From NCBI RefSeq assembly GCF_018613605.1, contig NZ_JAGGPU010000008.1, positions 248,001 to 312,000 on the forward strand: a stretch of 64,000 bases of DNA, read 5' to 3'. The notes under the pieces are model-generated. The model was not told the origin of the DNA. It made no database searches and worked only from the letters and a program-made list of their open reading frames with translations. Positions 17,084-25,201 of this stretch are shown piece after piece. The stretch is from Pedobacter sp. ISL-64. Its GTDB lineage: Bacteria > Bacteroidota > Bacteroidia > Sphingobacteriales > Sphingobacteriaceae. Position 1 is the stretch's first letter, and every line of letters starts with the position of its first letter. A program made the translations under genes and the position numbers.

Positions 17084-17203
17084 CATTGACAGAATCCAAT
17101 AGAAAGCTCGTCATTGCGAGGAACGAATCAATCTTAAAGCGCAGGCAAGTAACGATCGTTGTAAGATTGCTTCGTCGGTTAAAAAAGCCTTCTCGCAATG
17201 ACG
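17084..17203. repeat. Intergenic inverted repeat, CGTCATTGCGAG family (forward copy)
   Basis: Core 17109-17203 begins CGTCATTGCGAGGAACGAA and ends CCTTCTCGCAATGACG; inside, AATCTTA and TAAGATTGCTTCGTC pair. The flank 17084-17108 (CATTGACAGA.TCCAATAGAAAG) is also present, inverted, beside the copy at 54936-55057. So the repeat unit is about 120 bp including a conserved flank. It occupies the middle of a 498-bp gene-free gap (16968-17465); open frames there come from the repeat. The rest of that gap holds AGGATGACAAG near 17278 and the likely pta promoter region. Confidence 0.75.
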
Positions 17204-17465
17204 ATGCCTCGCAGCTTATTATTGCACAAAAAAATCTCTGTCATCTATATTGACTTTTACACAATAAATCACCCCTCAGGATGACAAGTCTATATTTGTC
17301 ATACGTCCAATTCATGCCTTTCCTATTTATGTTTATGGTTGTCGGAATAGCTGACTCCGATTTTCTAATCAGGCAATTAAAAACTTAACCTCTTTTAGTT
17401 TTTAAAATAGATATTTCCAACTATATTGGCCGTGATTGGTTATTCCTATACATTGACCCTTATTT

Positions 17466-19553
17466 ATGACTAAAAATATATTCATTGCTTCGGCCGAACC
17501 CTATACCGGAAAATCAGTAATTGCTTTCGGAATGATCAATATGTTATTGGCTAAAACACAAAAAGTAGGTTACTTTAAACCCATTATTGCGCAAGACGAT
17601 CAGAATAAAAAAGATGAACATGTAGAAGCCATGTTGGATTATTTCTCACTCCCTGTTAAATATGAGGATGCTTTTGCCTTTACCCGCCAAGAAATGCTGC
17701 ATCAAGCAGAAGATAGTGGAGCAATTATCAATACCATTATCAGTAAATATAAAAAGCTAGAAGACAACTATGATTTCACAGTAATTGAAGGCAGCGATTT
17801 TTTAGGCGAAGGCATGGCATTTGAGTTCGAATCAAATGCCTTAATGGCCAAAAACTTAGGTGCACCAGTTTTAATAGTGGTATCGGGAAAGAACAAAACA
17901 GCAAGTCAGCTTTTTAAATCGGCCATCAACATTTACCGTAACTTCCTGTTGCGAGATGTACAGGTATTAGGCGTGGTGGCCAATATGGTGAATCCAGAGG
18001 AGGCAGACCGTATTAAACAAGCTTTAACGAATCAATTGCCAGCCGAATTACTTATTGCCGTTATTCCTACTGAAACAGGCCTGCAAAGTCCAACCATGAA
18101 AGAAATCACTTTGGCACTTGGTGGCGAGGTACTTTTTGGATCTGAACTATTGGATAACCAGGTTGATAATTTTGTGACCGGTGCCATGATGCTGCCCAAT
18201 TTTTTAAGGCACATAAAAGATAACCTGCTTATTGTTACCCCCGGCGATCGTGGCGATATCATTATTGGCGCACTACAGGCCAATTTATCAGCCAATTACC
18301 CAAAAATTGCAGGCATTGTTTTAACCGCAGGCAGTTTACCGGATGAGCCGATTATTAAATTGATTGAAGGTTTACAAACCATTATTCCAATAATAGCGGT
18401 TAAAAAGGGAACTTTCGAAACCACCACAACCATTGGCGGTATCCACTCAAAAATCACAATCGAAAACAAGAAGAAAATTGCAGTCGCGATAGAGCTTTTC
18501 GAAAAATATGTCGACATTAAAGCGCTTGATGATAAAATTATCACTTTTAGCTATCAGGGAATTACACCACATATGTTTCAATATCAACTGGTTAAATGGG
18601 CCAAACGCGATAAAAAACATATTGTTTTACCAGAAGGAAATGACGAACGCATTTTAAAAGCGGTTGAAAAACTCATTACCCAGGATATTGTAGACATCAC
18701 GCTCTTGGGCGATCCAGCCGAAATTACCAACACGATTAAAAGACTTGGATTAAATCTGGACCCCAGTGCTATAAAAATACATAATCCTGGCCAATCGGCT
18801 CATTATAACGATTATGTAGATACCTTGCACGAACTACGTAAAGCCAAGAATGTAAACCTCGAAATGGCCAGGGATATGATGACCGATGTTTCTTATTTCG
18901 GAACCATGATGGTTTACAAGGGTGATGCCGATGGGATGGTTTCGGGTGCCGTTCATACCACTCAGCACACCATCAGGCCTGCTTTACAGTTTGTTAAAAC
19001 CAAGCCAGGCGTATCGGTGGTTTCATCCATTTTCTTTATGTGCCTGCCAGAAAGGGTAGCCATATTTGGAGATTGTGCGGTTAACCCCAATCCTACTGCC
19101 CAACAGCTGGCAGAAATAGCAATTTCTTCAGCAGAAAGCAGCGCCAAATTCGGCATTGAGCCACGCATTGCCATGTTATCTTATTCTTCCGGCACATCAG
19201 GAGAAGGTGAAGATGTAGAACGTGTAAGAGAAGCCACTGCCATAGTTAAAGCAAGGCATCCGGAATTAAAAATTGAAGGTCCGATACAATATGATGCTGC
19301 TGTAGATCCTCTTGTAGGCAAACAAAAATTACCAGGCTCTGAGGTTGCAGGTAGAGCAAGTGTATTAATCTTCCCTGATTTAAATACCGGAAACAACACC
19401 TATAAAGCCGTACAGCGCGAAACCGGTGCATTGGCTATTGGGCCAATGCTGCAGGGCTTAAACAAACCAATAAACGATTTAAGCCGAGGCTGTACTGTAG
19501 ATGATATTTTTAATACCGTTGTAATTACAGCGATCCAATGCCAAGACATTTAA
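17466..19553 (+). CDS. pta: Phosphate acetyltransferase, long form
   Basis: 695 residues, the long Pta form. Residues about 1-210 are a P-loop domain of the dethiobiotin-synthetase type ('SAEPYTGKSVIAFGM'), about 220-330 a DRTGG domain ('LLIVTPGDRGDIIIGAL'), and about 365-690 the catalytic PTA domain ('HIVLPEGNDERIL', 'SYSSGTSGEGEDVERV', 'IEGPIQYDAAVDP'). It interconverts acetyl-CoA and acetyl phosphate in the cytosol. ackA begins 1 bp after the stop, so the two are translated from one message. The 5' side has a repeat-rich gap, and no clear -7 box was found. Confidence 0.95.
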   Translation: MTKNIFIASAEPYTGKSVIAFGMINMLLAKTQKVGYFKPIIAQDDQNKKDEHVEAMLDYFSLPVKYEDAFAFTRQEMLHQAEDSGAIINTIISKYKKLEDNYDFTVIEGSDFLGEGMAFEFESNALMAKNLGAPVLIVVSGKNKTASQLFKSAINIYRNFLLRDVQVLGVVANMVNPEEADRIKQALTNQLPAELLIAVIPTETGLQSPTMKEITLALGGEVLFGSELLDNQVDNFVTGAMMLPNFLRHIKDNLLIVTPGDRGDIIIGALQANLSANYPKIAGIVLTAGSLPDEPIIKLIEGLQTIIPIIAVKKGTFETTTTIGGIHSKITIENKKKIAVAIELFEKYVDIKALDDKIITFSYQGITPHMFQYQLVKWAKRDKKHIVLPEGNDERILKAVEKLITQDIVDITLLGDPAEITNTIKRLGLNLDPSAIKIHNPGQSAHYNDYVDTLHELRKAKNVNLEMARDMMTDVSYFGTMMVYKGDADGMVSGAVHTTQHTIRPALQFVKTKPGVSVVSSIFFMCLPERVAIFGDCAVNPNPTAQQLAEIAISSAESSAKFGIEPRIAMLSYSSGTSGEGEDVERVREATAIVKARHPELKIEGPIQYDAAVDPLVGKQKLPGSEVAGRASVLIFPDLNTGNNTYKAVQRETGALAIGPMLQGLNKPINDLSRGCTVDDIFNTVVITAIQCQDI

Positions 19554-19554
19554 T

Positions 19555-20751
19555 ATGAACATTTTAGTAATCAACTCCGGAAGTAGTTCCTTAAAATACC
19601 AGCTTTTTAACATGCCAGAAAAGGCTCCGGTTTGCAGCGGTCTGGTAGAGCGTATTGGCATTGAAGGCTCGTTTGTTAAACATACAGTTTATCGCAACAA
19701 CGAAAAGCATAGCATAGAACAATCAGGTTTTATTGCTAACCACGGCGAAGGCTTAAAACAGGTTTTAGCTTTGCTAACTGAAGGAGAATACGCGGTAATA
19801 GCCAGCCCTGATGATATTGCAGCTGTTGGCCATAGAGTAGTGCATGGAGGCGAACATTTTACAGGTGCAATCCTTATTACAGATGAGGTAAAACATCAGA
19901 TCAAAAAGCTGTTTTCTCTTGCGCCGCTGCATAATCCGGTTAATTATAAATGCATTGAAGTAGCCGAACAGACTTTTGTAAACGCGAAACAAATTGCAGT
20001 ATTCGATACAGCATTTCATCAAACCATACCAGAACAGGCCTATCGTTATGCCATTCCGGAATGGTATTACAAAGAACATGGCATCAGGGTATATGGATTT
20101 CATGGTACCAGCCATAAATATGTAAGTGAGCAGGCCATTAAATGGTTAAATAAAGTTGATACAAAAATTATCAGCATCCACTTGGGCAACGGCTGCAGCA
20201 TTACGGCCATTAGAAATGGTAAATCAATAGATACGAGTATGGGATTTGGCCCATTAAGTGGATTAATGATGGGCACCCGCTCTGGAGACATCGATCCATC
20301 AGTTATTTTTCATTTAATGGAGCATTCTGGATATACTTTAGAACAGTTGAGCACCCTAGTTAACAAACAATCAGGATTGTTAGGTGTAGGTGGCTCGAGC
20401 GATATGCGCGACATTAGAAAAATGGTAAACGAAGGCGATGCAGCTGCAATTTTGGCGCTAAAACTTTATGCCTATAGGATCAAGAAATTTGTTGGAGCTT
20501 ATGCAGCTATTTTAAACGGCATAGATGCGATAGTATTTACCGCTGGTGTAGGCGAAAACGACAGTAACATGCGTGAGTCTGTATGTTCGGAGCTGAATTA
20601 TCTGGGTATTGAATTAGATCCAGCTCAAAATACAGCCTATAATGGAGAATTGAAAGAAATTAACAAGGCAAGCGCTAAAGTAAAAATCCTGGTTATTCCA
20701 ACCAACGAAGAATATGAAATTGCCCATCAATGTTTTGAACTTATAGACTAA
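19555..20751 (+). CDS. ackA: Acetate kinase
   Basis: 398 residues, the usual length. N-terminal 'LVINSGSSSLKYQ', 'AVGHRVVHGGEHF', 'FDTAFHQTIPEQAYRYAIP', phosphate-binding 'IISIHLGNGCSITAI' and 'FTAGVGENDSNMRE' are family signatures. It converts acetyl phosphate and ADP to acetate and ATP and works directly with the upstream Pta. Transcription probably ends in the inverted repeat just after the stop. Confidence 0.95.
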   Translation: MNILVINSGSSSLKYQLFNMPEKAPVCSGLVERIGIEGSFVKHTVYRNNEKHSIEQSGFIANHGEGLKQVLALLTEGEYAVIASPDDIAAVGHRVVHGGEHFTGAILITDEVKHQIKKLFSLAPLHNPVNYKCIEVAEQTFVNAKQIAVFDTAFHQTIPEQAYRYAIPEWYYKEHGIRVYGFHGTSHKYVSEQAIKWLNKVDTKIISIHLGNGCSITAIRNGKSIDTSMGFGPLSGLMMGTRSGDIDPSVIFHLMEHSGYTLEQLSTLVNKQSGLLGVGGSSDMRDIRKMVNEGDAAAILALKLYAYRIKKFVGAYAAILNGIDAIVFTAGVGENDSNMRESVCSELNYLGIELDPAQNTAYNGELKEINKASAKVKILVIPTNEEYEIAHQCFELID

Positions 20752-20900
20752 ACTTCCGAAGTCTGCGCCAATGGCAATGCGCCTGGCTAACTTCGAAAGT
20801 TTTAATTAGCGTAAGATTATCTTTGGATGGTAAGCAACCAGCCATGGAATTTCACTTTTAGTTTACGTTATGGCCTTTGCGCTTTGCCAATTTCGGAAGT
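20752..20900. repeat. Long imperfect inverted repeat after ackA
   Basis: Left arm 20752-20783 (ACTTCCGAAG...CAATGGCAATGCGCC) and right arm 20872-20900 (GGCCTTTGCGCTTTGCCAATTTCGGAAGT) are imperfect complements about 90 bp apart. They fill the gap between the convergent ackA and VOC genes. Could be a terminator pair or a decayed mobile repeat. Confidence 0.4.
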
Positions 20901-20910
20901 CTAGCTAGGC

Positions 20911-21294
20911 TTAGGCCGTTTCCAAAATAGACAAAATATTGCCGGCAGGATCTCTAAACCAAGCAATATTTGGCCCTCCGTTTCCCCGTGAGATGCCTTT
21001 ACTATCCGTTTTGAAGTATTCTTCATTGTAAATCTCGAACTTTATTCCCTTAGCGATAAGTTCGTCGGCCGCTTGATCTATATTCTCAACATGAAAATTA
21101 AGTACCGTAAAAGTTGCCGGAACATGATTTGGCTTTGGATAAAGCAATACATTTGCTGATCCGGAAATAACCAGTTCAATTACGCCCATCGGGTTATCTT
21201 TCACTTCGATACCCAATACGCCTTGATAAAAATCTTTTGCTTTCTGTACATCGTCTACAGAAAACGAGCTGAATGCTTTTGAGTTTTGTAACAT
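20911..21294 (-). CDS. VOC family protein (glyoxalase/bleomycin-resistance fold)
   Basis: 127 residues, one VOC domain of two beta-alpha-beta-beta-beta modules: '[21 protein letters not shown]' opens the first and '[22 protein letters not shown]' the second, and '[14 protein letters not shown]' closes it with the usual metal-site Glu. The substrate cannot be told from sequence; family members include glyoxalases, dioxygenases and antibiotic-binding proteins. Cytosolic. It reads away from the DinB gene upstream on the same strand (115-bp gap). Confidence 0.82.
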   Translation of the reverse strand: MLQNSKAFSSFSVDDVQKAKDFYQGVLGIEVKDNPMGVIELVISGSANVLLYPKPNHVPATFTVLNFHVENIDQAADELIAKGIKFEIYNEEYFKTDSKGISRGNGGPNIAWFRDPAGNILSILETA

Positions 21295-21409
21295 AAATCT
21301 TTTTTTAAATCAATTTTTCGTGAGAACGAACAGTTAAATTTAGCGGATTAAAATAATAGTAACAGGCTGTATAAACGGCAAGATACAGGCCCAAACGAGA
21401 CAACTTCCA

Positions 21410-21886
21410 TTAGCTTTTCCAGGCACCCAATAAACGTCTGATGACTACAATTTCGGCAACGTGGTAGGCATTATGATCGGCAATCTGCAGGGCTTCGCGT
21501 AATACACTTTGTCCATCGCCATGCGGAATTGGCACATATAAGTCTGAAGAATCTAACAAAGCAATAAATTCTTTCAGATCAGCATCAATCTGTTTTAGTG
21601 TATTGTTCCAGGCTTGTTCATCTTTAGGTACCAGTTCTTTAGGCCAATATTCGTCTGGCCATTTAGGCGATCGATGCGATCCATCCTTGCTAAATTCGAG
21701 CATATCCCACTGGGCAATTTTGATATGTTCTACCAATTGCCAAATGCTGTAAGGTAAGTTGTAAGGCTTTTCGCCCAATAGATTAAACGGCAAATTGGCA
21801 ACAGCATCTTTAAACCCTACATGCGCTCCACCCCCATTTAATAATTTTTTGAGTTCCGTAACCAGTATTGATGTTTGATTTTCCAT
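21410..21886 (-). CDS. DinB-like metal-binding four-helix protein
   Basis: 158 residues, DinB/YfiT-like fold. The helices carry 'YSIWQLVEHIKIAQWDML' (first His) and 'IADHNAYHVAEIVVIRRLLGAW' (two more His), the three-histidine metal site of the superfamily. Some relatives are thiol-dependent transferases, which is of note beside an ergothioneine block, but DinB proteins are numerous in Bacteroidota and no link is shown. Cytosolic. Confidence 0.8.
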   Translation of the reverse strand: MENQTSILVTELKKLLNGGGAHVGFKDAVANLPFNLLGEKPYNLPYSIWQLVEHIKIAQWDMLEFSKDGSHRSPKWPDEYWPKELVPKDEQAWNNTLKQIDADLKEFIALLDSSDLYVPIPHGDGQSVLREALQIADHNAYHVAEIVVIRRLLGAWKS

Positions 21887-22000
21887 ATAATATTAGCAGA
21901 TTGTATAAATCTAACAAACGTGATTCTCATAGGTTTGTATAAAAATCAATTTCGGTGGCAGCATCTATTTTTTTAACGCACAATTCTTTTAAATTTGGGC

Positions 22001-23074
22001 ATGAACCTATCTTTTCCGATCCTCACAGCATATACCTATCTCAACACCGCTAATTCTGGCATTTTATCTACCAATTTGGCAGAATGGAGAACTAAACATG
22101 ATCAAGACTTTGTTTCCGGAGGAAGTATTTTCAGAATGGAAAATCTGTCCATCATTACCGACCTCAGAAATAACATAGCTAAACTTTTCAGTTCAAAATC
22201 CGAGAACACCTATCTGGTTCAGAATTTTTCAGTAGGTTTTAATACTTTACTGAGTGGATTGGACAAAAACCATCGTTTTCTATTATTGGAGGAGGAATAT
22301 CCATCTGTGAGTTATCCTGTAATCAGTATGGGTTTTGGGTACAATAGCATAGCCATTGATGAAAAGCTAGAAGAAAACATCATTATTGCCATTGAAAAAT
22401 TTAAACCTACCGTGCTGGCATTTAGTATGGTACAATACATTAGTGGATTAAGGATGGATGATGAATTTATTCAGAAATTAAAAGCTACATATCCTGATCT
22501 TTTGTTGATCGGTGATGGCACTCAGTTTTTAGGCACAACAAATTTTAACTTTGAAAAGTCAGGTCTGGATGCTTTAATTGGAAGCGGTTACAAATGGCTT
22601 TTAGCGGGGTATGGAAACGGTTATGCCTTTTTTTCCGATCAGATGAAAGATGCGATTTATAGCAAAAACAAACTGGCCGAGTTGCCTACAGCACCTTTTT
22701 TAAAAGGCAAAGATCATTTATCTATGTGTTTCGAACCTGGGCACTTAGACACCTTAAATTTTGGCACATTAAACGAAAGCTTAAATGAACTTGGCTCAAT
22801 CGGTTTCGATTGGATTGAAAAAACTGTACAGGAAATTTCCAACAAAGCCAGGTTAGCATTAAATTTAAGGGGATTGATTCCAGATTGGACATTGGAGCGA
22901 AAATACCAATCTACTATTATGAGCATGCCATTGGATCAAAAAACAGTTGACAAAATCGCTGCAGCCAAAATACTTTGCTCACCACGTGGCAAAGGCACAA
23001 GGATTTCATTTCACTTTTATAATACAGAAGAGGATTTAAATCAACTGCTCCAGGTTTTGGATAACCGCAGTTAG
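22001..23074 (+). CDS. Class-V aminotransferase-fold PLP enzyme, candidate EgtE
   Basis: 357 residues from the ATG at 22001 (an in-frame TTG at 21995 would add two). A fold-type I PLP enzyme of class V: 'YLNTANSGILS' near the start, 'LLLIGDGTQFLG' with the PLP-ring Asp, and the Schiff-base Lys in 'IGSGYKWLLAGYGNG'. Class V members include cysteine desulfurases, kynureninase and EgtE, the hercynylcysteine sulfoxide lyase. Its 3' end overlaps the convergent egtD by 4 bp, and the neighbouring operon makes the substrate of EgtE, so I infer an EgtE role; sequence alone does not prove it. No Cys-containing desulfurase loop is seen. Confidence 0.7.
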   Translation: MNLSFPILTAYTYLNTANSGILSTNLAEWRTKHDQDFVSGGSIFRMENLSIITDLRNNIAKLFSSKSENTYLVQNFSVGFNTLLSGLDKNHRFLLLEEEYPSVSYPVISMGFGYNSIAIDEKLEENIIIAIEKFKPTVLAFSMVQYISGLRMDDEFIQKLKATYPDLLLIGDGTQFLGTTNFNFEKSGLDALIGSGYKWLLAGYGNGYAFFSDQMKDAIYSKNKLAELPTAPFLKGKDHLSMCFEPGHLDTLNFGTLNESLNELGSIGFDWIEKTVQEISNKARLALNLRGLIPDWTLERKYQSTIMSMPLDQKTVDKIAAAKILCSPRGKGTRISFHFYNTEEDLNQLLQVLDNRS

Positions 23075-24042
23075 TCTACTTTCCAGATGGCATCTACAAA
23101 ATACTGATGTTGATCGAAGAAACGCTTAAGCGGTTTAAATCCGGTTTTTTCTGCAAGCTGATCGATATCATTAAGCGAATACTTTTGTGATATTTCCATA
23201 AAAATATGCTCATTTTCTGCAAAGTGAATGGCATTTTGACCAATATTAACAATCTGTTTTTTTAAACTGATGAGGTAACTTTTACAGGCTCCAGATTCTG
23301 GATCGTAACTGGCATAGTGCTCAAAATTGTTCAGATCAAAATTGCCATCCAATTCTTTATTGATACGATGAAGTAAATTGAGGTTAAATGATCTGGTAAT
23401 TCCACCTTTATCATTATAAGCAGAAAGAATCTGCTGGGGATTTTTTTTTAGGTCGAATCCAATGATCAATAAATCCTTAGGGGAAAGCAGTTTTTTTAAT
23501 GACGAGCAGAATTTTCCGGCATCGGCTATACTCATGTTTCCGATATTTGCGCCCATAAAAAGCACAACCTTTCTGCGGCTGGATAATTCTGTGGCCTTTT
23601 TAAGCATATTAAAATAATCACCATTTAAACCTTTCATATCCAATCCAGGAAGTTTTTTAGGCAAACTTTCTTCCAGATCTGAAATTACATGGGCGGAAAT
23701 ATCAATCGGAAAATAACTAAATTTCAACTGACTATCCAACAATGATTTGAGCAGATGAATGGATTTTGTTGCGTCGCCAGCACCCAGTTCGATTAAATCA
23801 AAAGTGCTTCCATCGGCTGATATCGCCTGAGAAATCTGGTTGGCCTGGTATTGCAGGATTTCCATTTCTGCATTGGTTAAATAATATTCCTCCATTTCCA
23901 TAATCTGCTGAAAAATGCGGTCTCCGGTAGCATCGTAAAAATACTTAGAGCGCATAAATTTTGGCTCGGAGTGCAAGCCTGCCAAGGTTTCTTGAAGGAA
24001 CTGTGTTTTGTCTGTCGCTGTTTCGATAGTGGTAGTGGTCAT
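23071..24042 (-). CDS. egtD: L-histidine N-alpha-methyltransferase EgtD
   Basis: 323 residues, the family length. Typical EgtD elements: 'KYFYDATGDRIFQQI' (34-47), the SAM-binding 'FDLIELGAGDATKS' (81-94), and 'LFMGANIGNMS' further on. EgtD transfers three methyl groups from SAM to histidine to give hercynine, the first step of ergothioneine synthesis, in the cytosol. It is the last gene of the operon, 7 bp after egtB. Confidence 0.92.
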   Translation of the reverse strand: MTTTTIETATDKTQFLQETLAGLHSEPKFMRSKYFYDATGDRIFQQIMEMEEYYLTNAEMEILQYQANQISQAISADGSTFDLIELGAGDATKSIHLLKSLLDSQLKFSYFPIDISAHVISDLEESLPKKLPGLDMKGLNGDYFNMLKKATELSSRRKVVLFMGANIGNMSIADAGKFCSSLKKLLSPKDLLIIGFDLKKNPQQILSAYNDKGGITRSFNLNLLHRINKELDGNFDLNNFEHYASYDPESGACKSYLISLKKQIVNIGQNAIHFAENEHIFMEISQKYSLNDIDQLAEKTGFKPLKRFFDQHQYFVDAIWKVD

Positions 24043-24049
24043 ATCTATA

Positions 24050-25201
24050 CTATTTTACTAATCGGATGCCTGTATATTGCCACCTTAAATGTGGGTGGAA
24101 GAAATTTCTATAAGTAATACGTGAATGATTTTCAGGCGTGGCAATTGATGCACCGCGAAGCACTTTCTGGTTAACCATAAACTTTCCATTGTACTCGCCA
24201 ATGGCACCCGGTGCTTTACTAAAACCAGGATATGGCAAATAGGCACTTTCGGTCCACTCCCATCGTTCACCCCAGTTAAAGTGTTTGGCTGCTATTTCCC
24301 ATTCAAATTCAGTGGGTAAACGCATGCCTTTCCAGCCTGCAAAAGCATAAGCTTCATAATAACTGATATGGCTTAACGGTGCGGTTAAATCAATAGGTAA
24401 AAGACCAGCTAAAGTATAATTAAACCATTTTCCGTCTATTAAGTGCCAGTACATAGGTGCACTAATGTTATTGTTTTTCACCCAATCCCATCCTTCAGCA
24501 TGCCAGAAATTAAAATTTTCGTAACCGCCTGCACTAATGAATTCGATAAATTCTGCATTACTCACCAATGTTTTACTGATTGAAAAATCGTGCAGGTAAA
24601 CCTTATGCCTGTTTAATTCATTATCAAAGCTGAAATCCTTTCCATCATAACCGATCTCATAAACACCTTCAGAAATTTGGATAAAGCCAGGCTCTATTTC
24701 ACTTACGGTTAAAACTTCTTTTTGGTTCTTTGAATAAGTTGGAAAAAGTGGGTTGTTTCCTAAAATGTATTTAATATCGGTAAGTAAAAGCTCCTGGTGC
24801 TGCTGCTCATGGTTAAAACCCAAAATCAACAGTTCTTTTACTTCATCTGCTAGTGTCGTGGCCAAGAATTTCACCATGGCTTCATCTACATAAGCCCTGT
24901 ACTGGTAAATCTCATTTACACTGGGTCGACTCAAATTACCACGATCTGTCCGGATTACGCGGTTACCAACCGTTTCATAATAACTATTAAAAACGAAATT
25001 ATACTCATCGTTATATACCTGATAATTAACAGAAAATGGCTTTAATATAAAAGTTTCGTAGAACCAAGTGGTATGTCCCAAATGCCACTTCGGTGGACTT
25101 ACATCCGCGATAGGCTGTACTACATAATCTTCTGTTTGCAATGGTTCGCAAATTTGTTCGGAGTATTTCCTGATCTGCAAGTATTCTTCTACCAGTGTCA
25201 T
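24050..25201 (-). CDS. egtB: Ergothioneine biosynthesis protein EgtB (iron-dependent sulfoxide synthase)
   Basis: 383 residues. N-terminal DinB_2 domain with the likely iron ligands H43 ('WHLGHTTWF', 39-47) and H131/H135 ('NHEQQHQELL'), then an FGE-sulfatase domain (about 180-383; 'GMRLPTEFEWEIAAK', 'GERWEWTESAYLPYPGF', 'YTGIRLV'). EgtB joins hercynine to a thiol and oxygen to form a sulfoxide. Mycobacterial EgtB uses gamma-glutamylcysteine and needs EgtA and EgtC; neither is seen here, so a cysteine-using type is possible. The start ATG shares a base with the stop of the upstream transporter gene, so translation is probably coupled. Confidence 0.92.
   Translation of the reverse strand: MTLVEEYLQIRKYSEQICEPLQTEDYVVQPIADVSPPKWHLGHTTWFYETFILKPFSVNYQVYNDEYNFVFNSYYETVGNRVIRTDRGNLSRPSVNEIYQYRAYVDEAMVKFLATTLADEVKELLILGFNHEQQHQELLLTDIKYILGNNPLFPTYSKNQKEVLTVSEIEPGFIQISEGVYEIGYDGKDFSFDNELNRHKVYLHDFSISKTLVSNAEFIEFISAGGYENFNFWHAEGWDWVKNNNISAPMYWHLIDGKWFNYTLAGLLPIDLTAPLSHISYYEAYAFAGWKGMRLPTEFEWEIAAKHFNWGERWEWTESAYLPYPGFSKAPGAIGEYNGKFMVNQKVLRGASIATPENHSRITYRNFFHPHLRWQYTGIRLVK

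Noticed and set aside
17020..17253. 77-codon plus-strand frame
   Set aside because: It lies across the CGTCATTGCGAG hairpin repeat and its translation is just the repeat.
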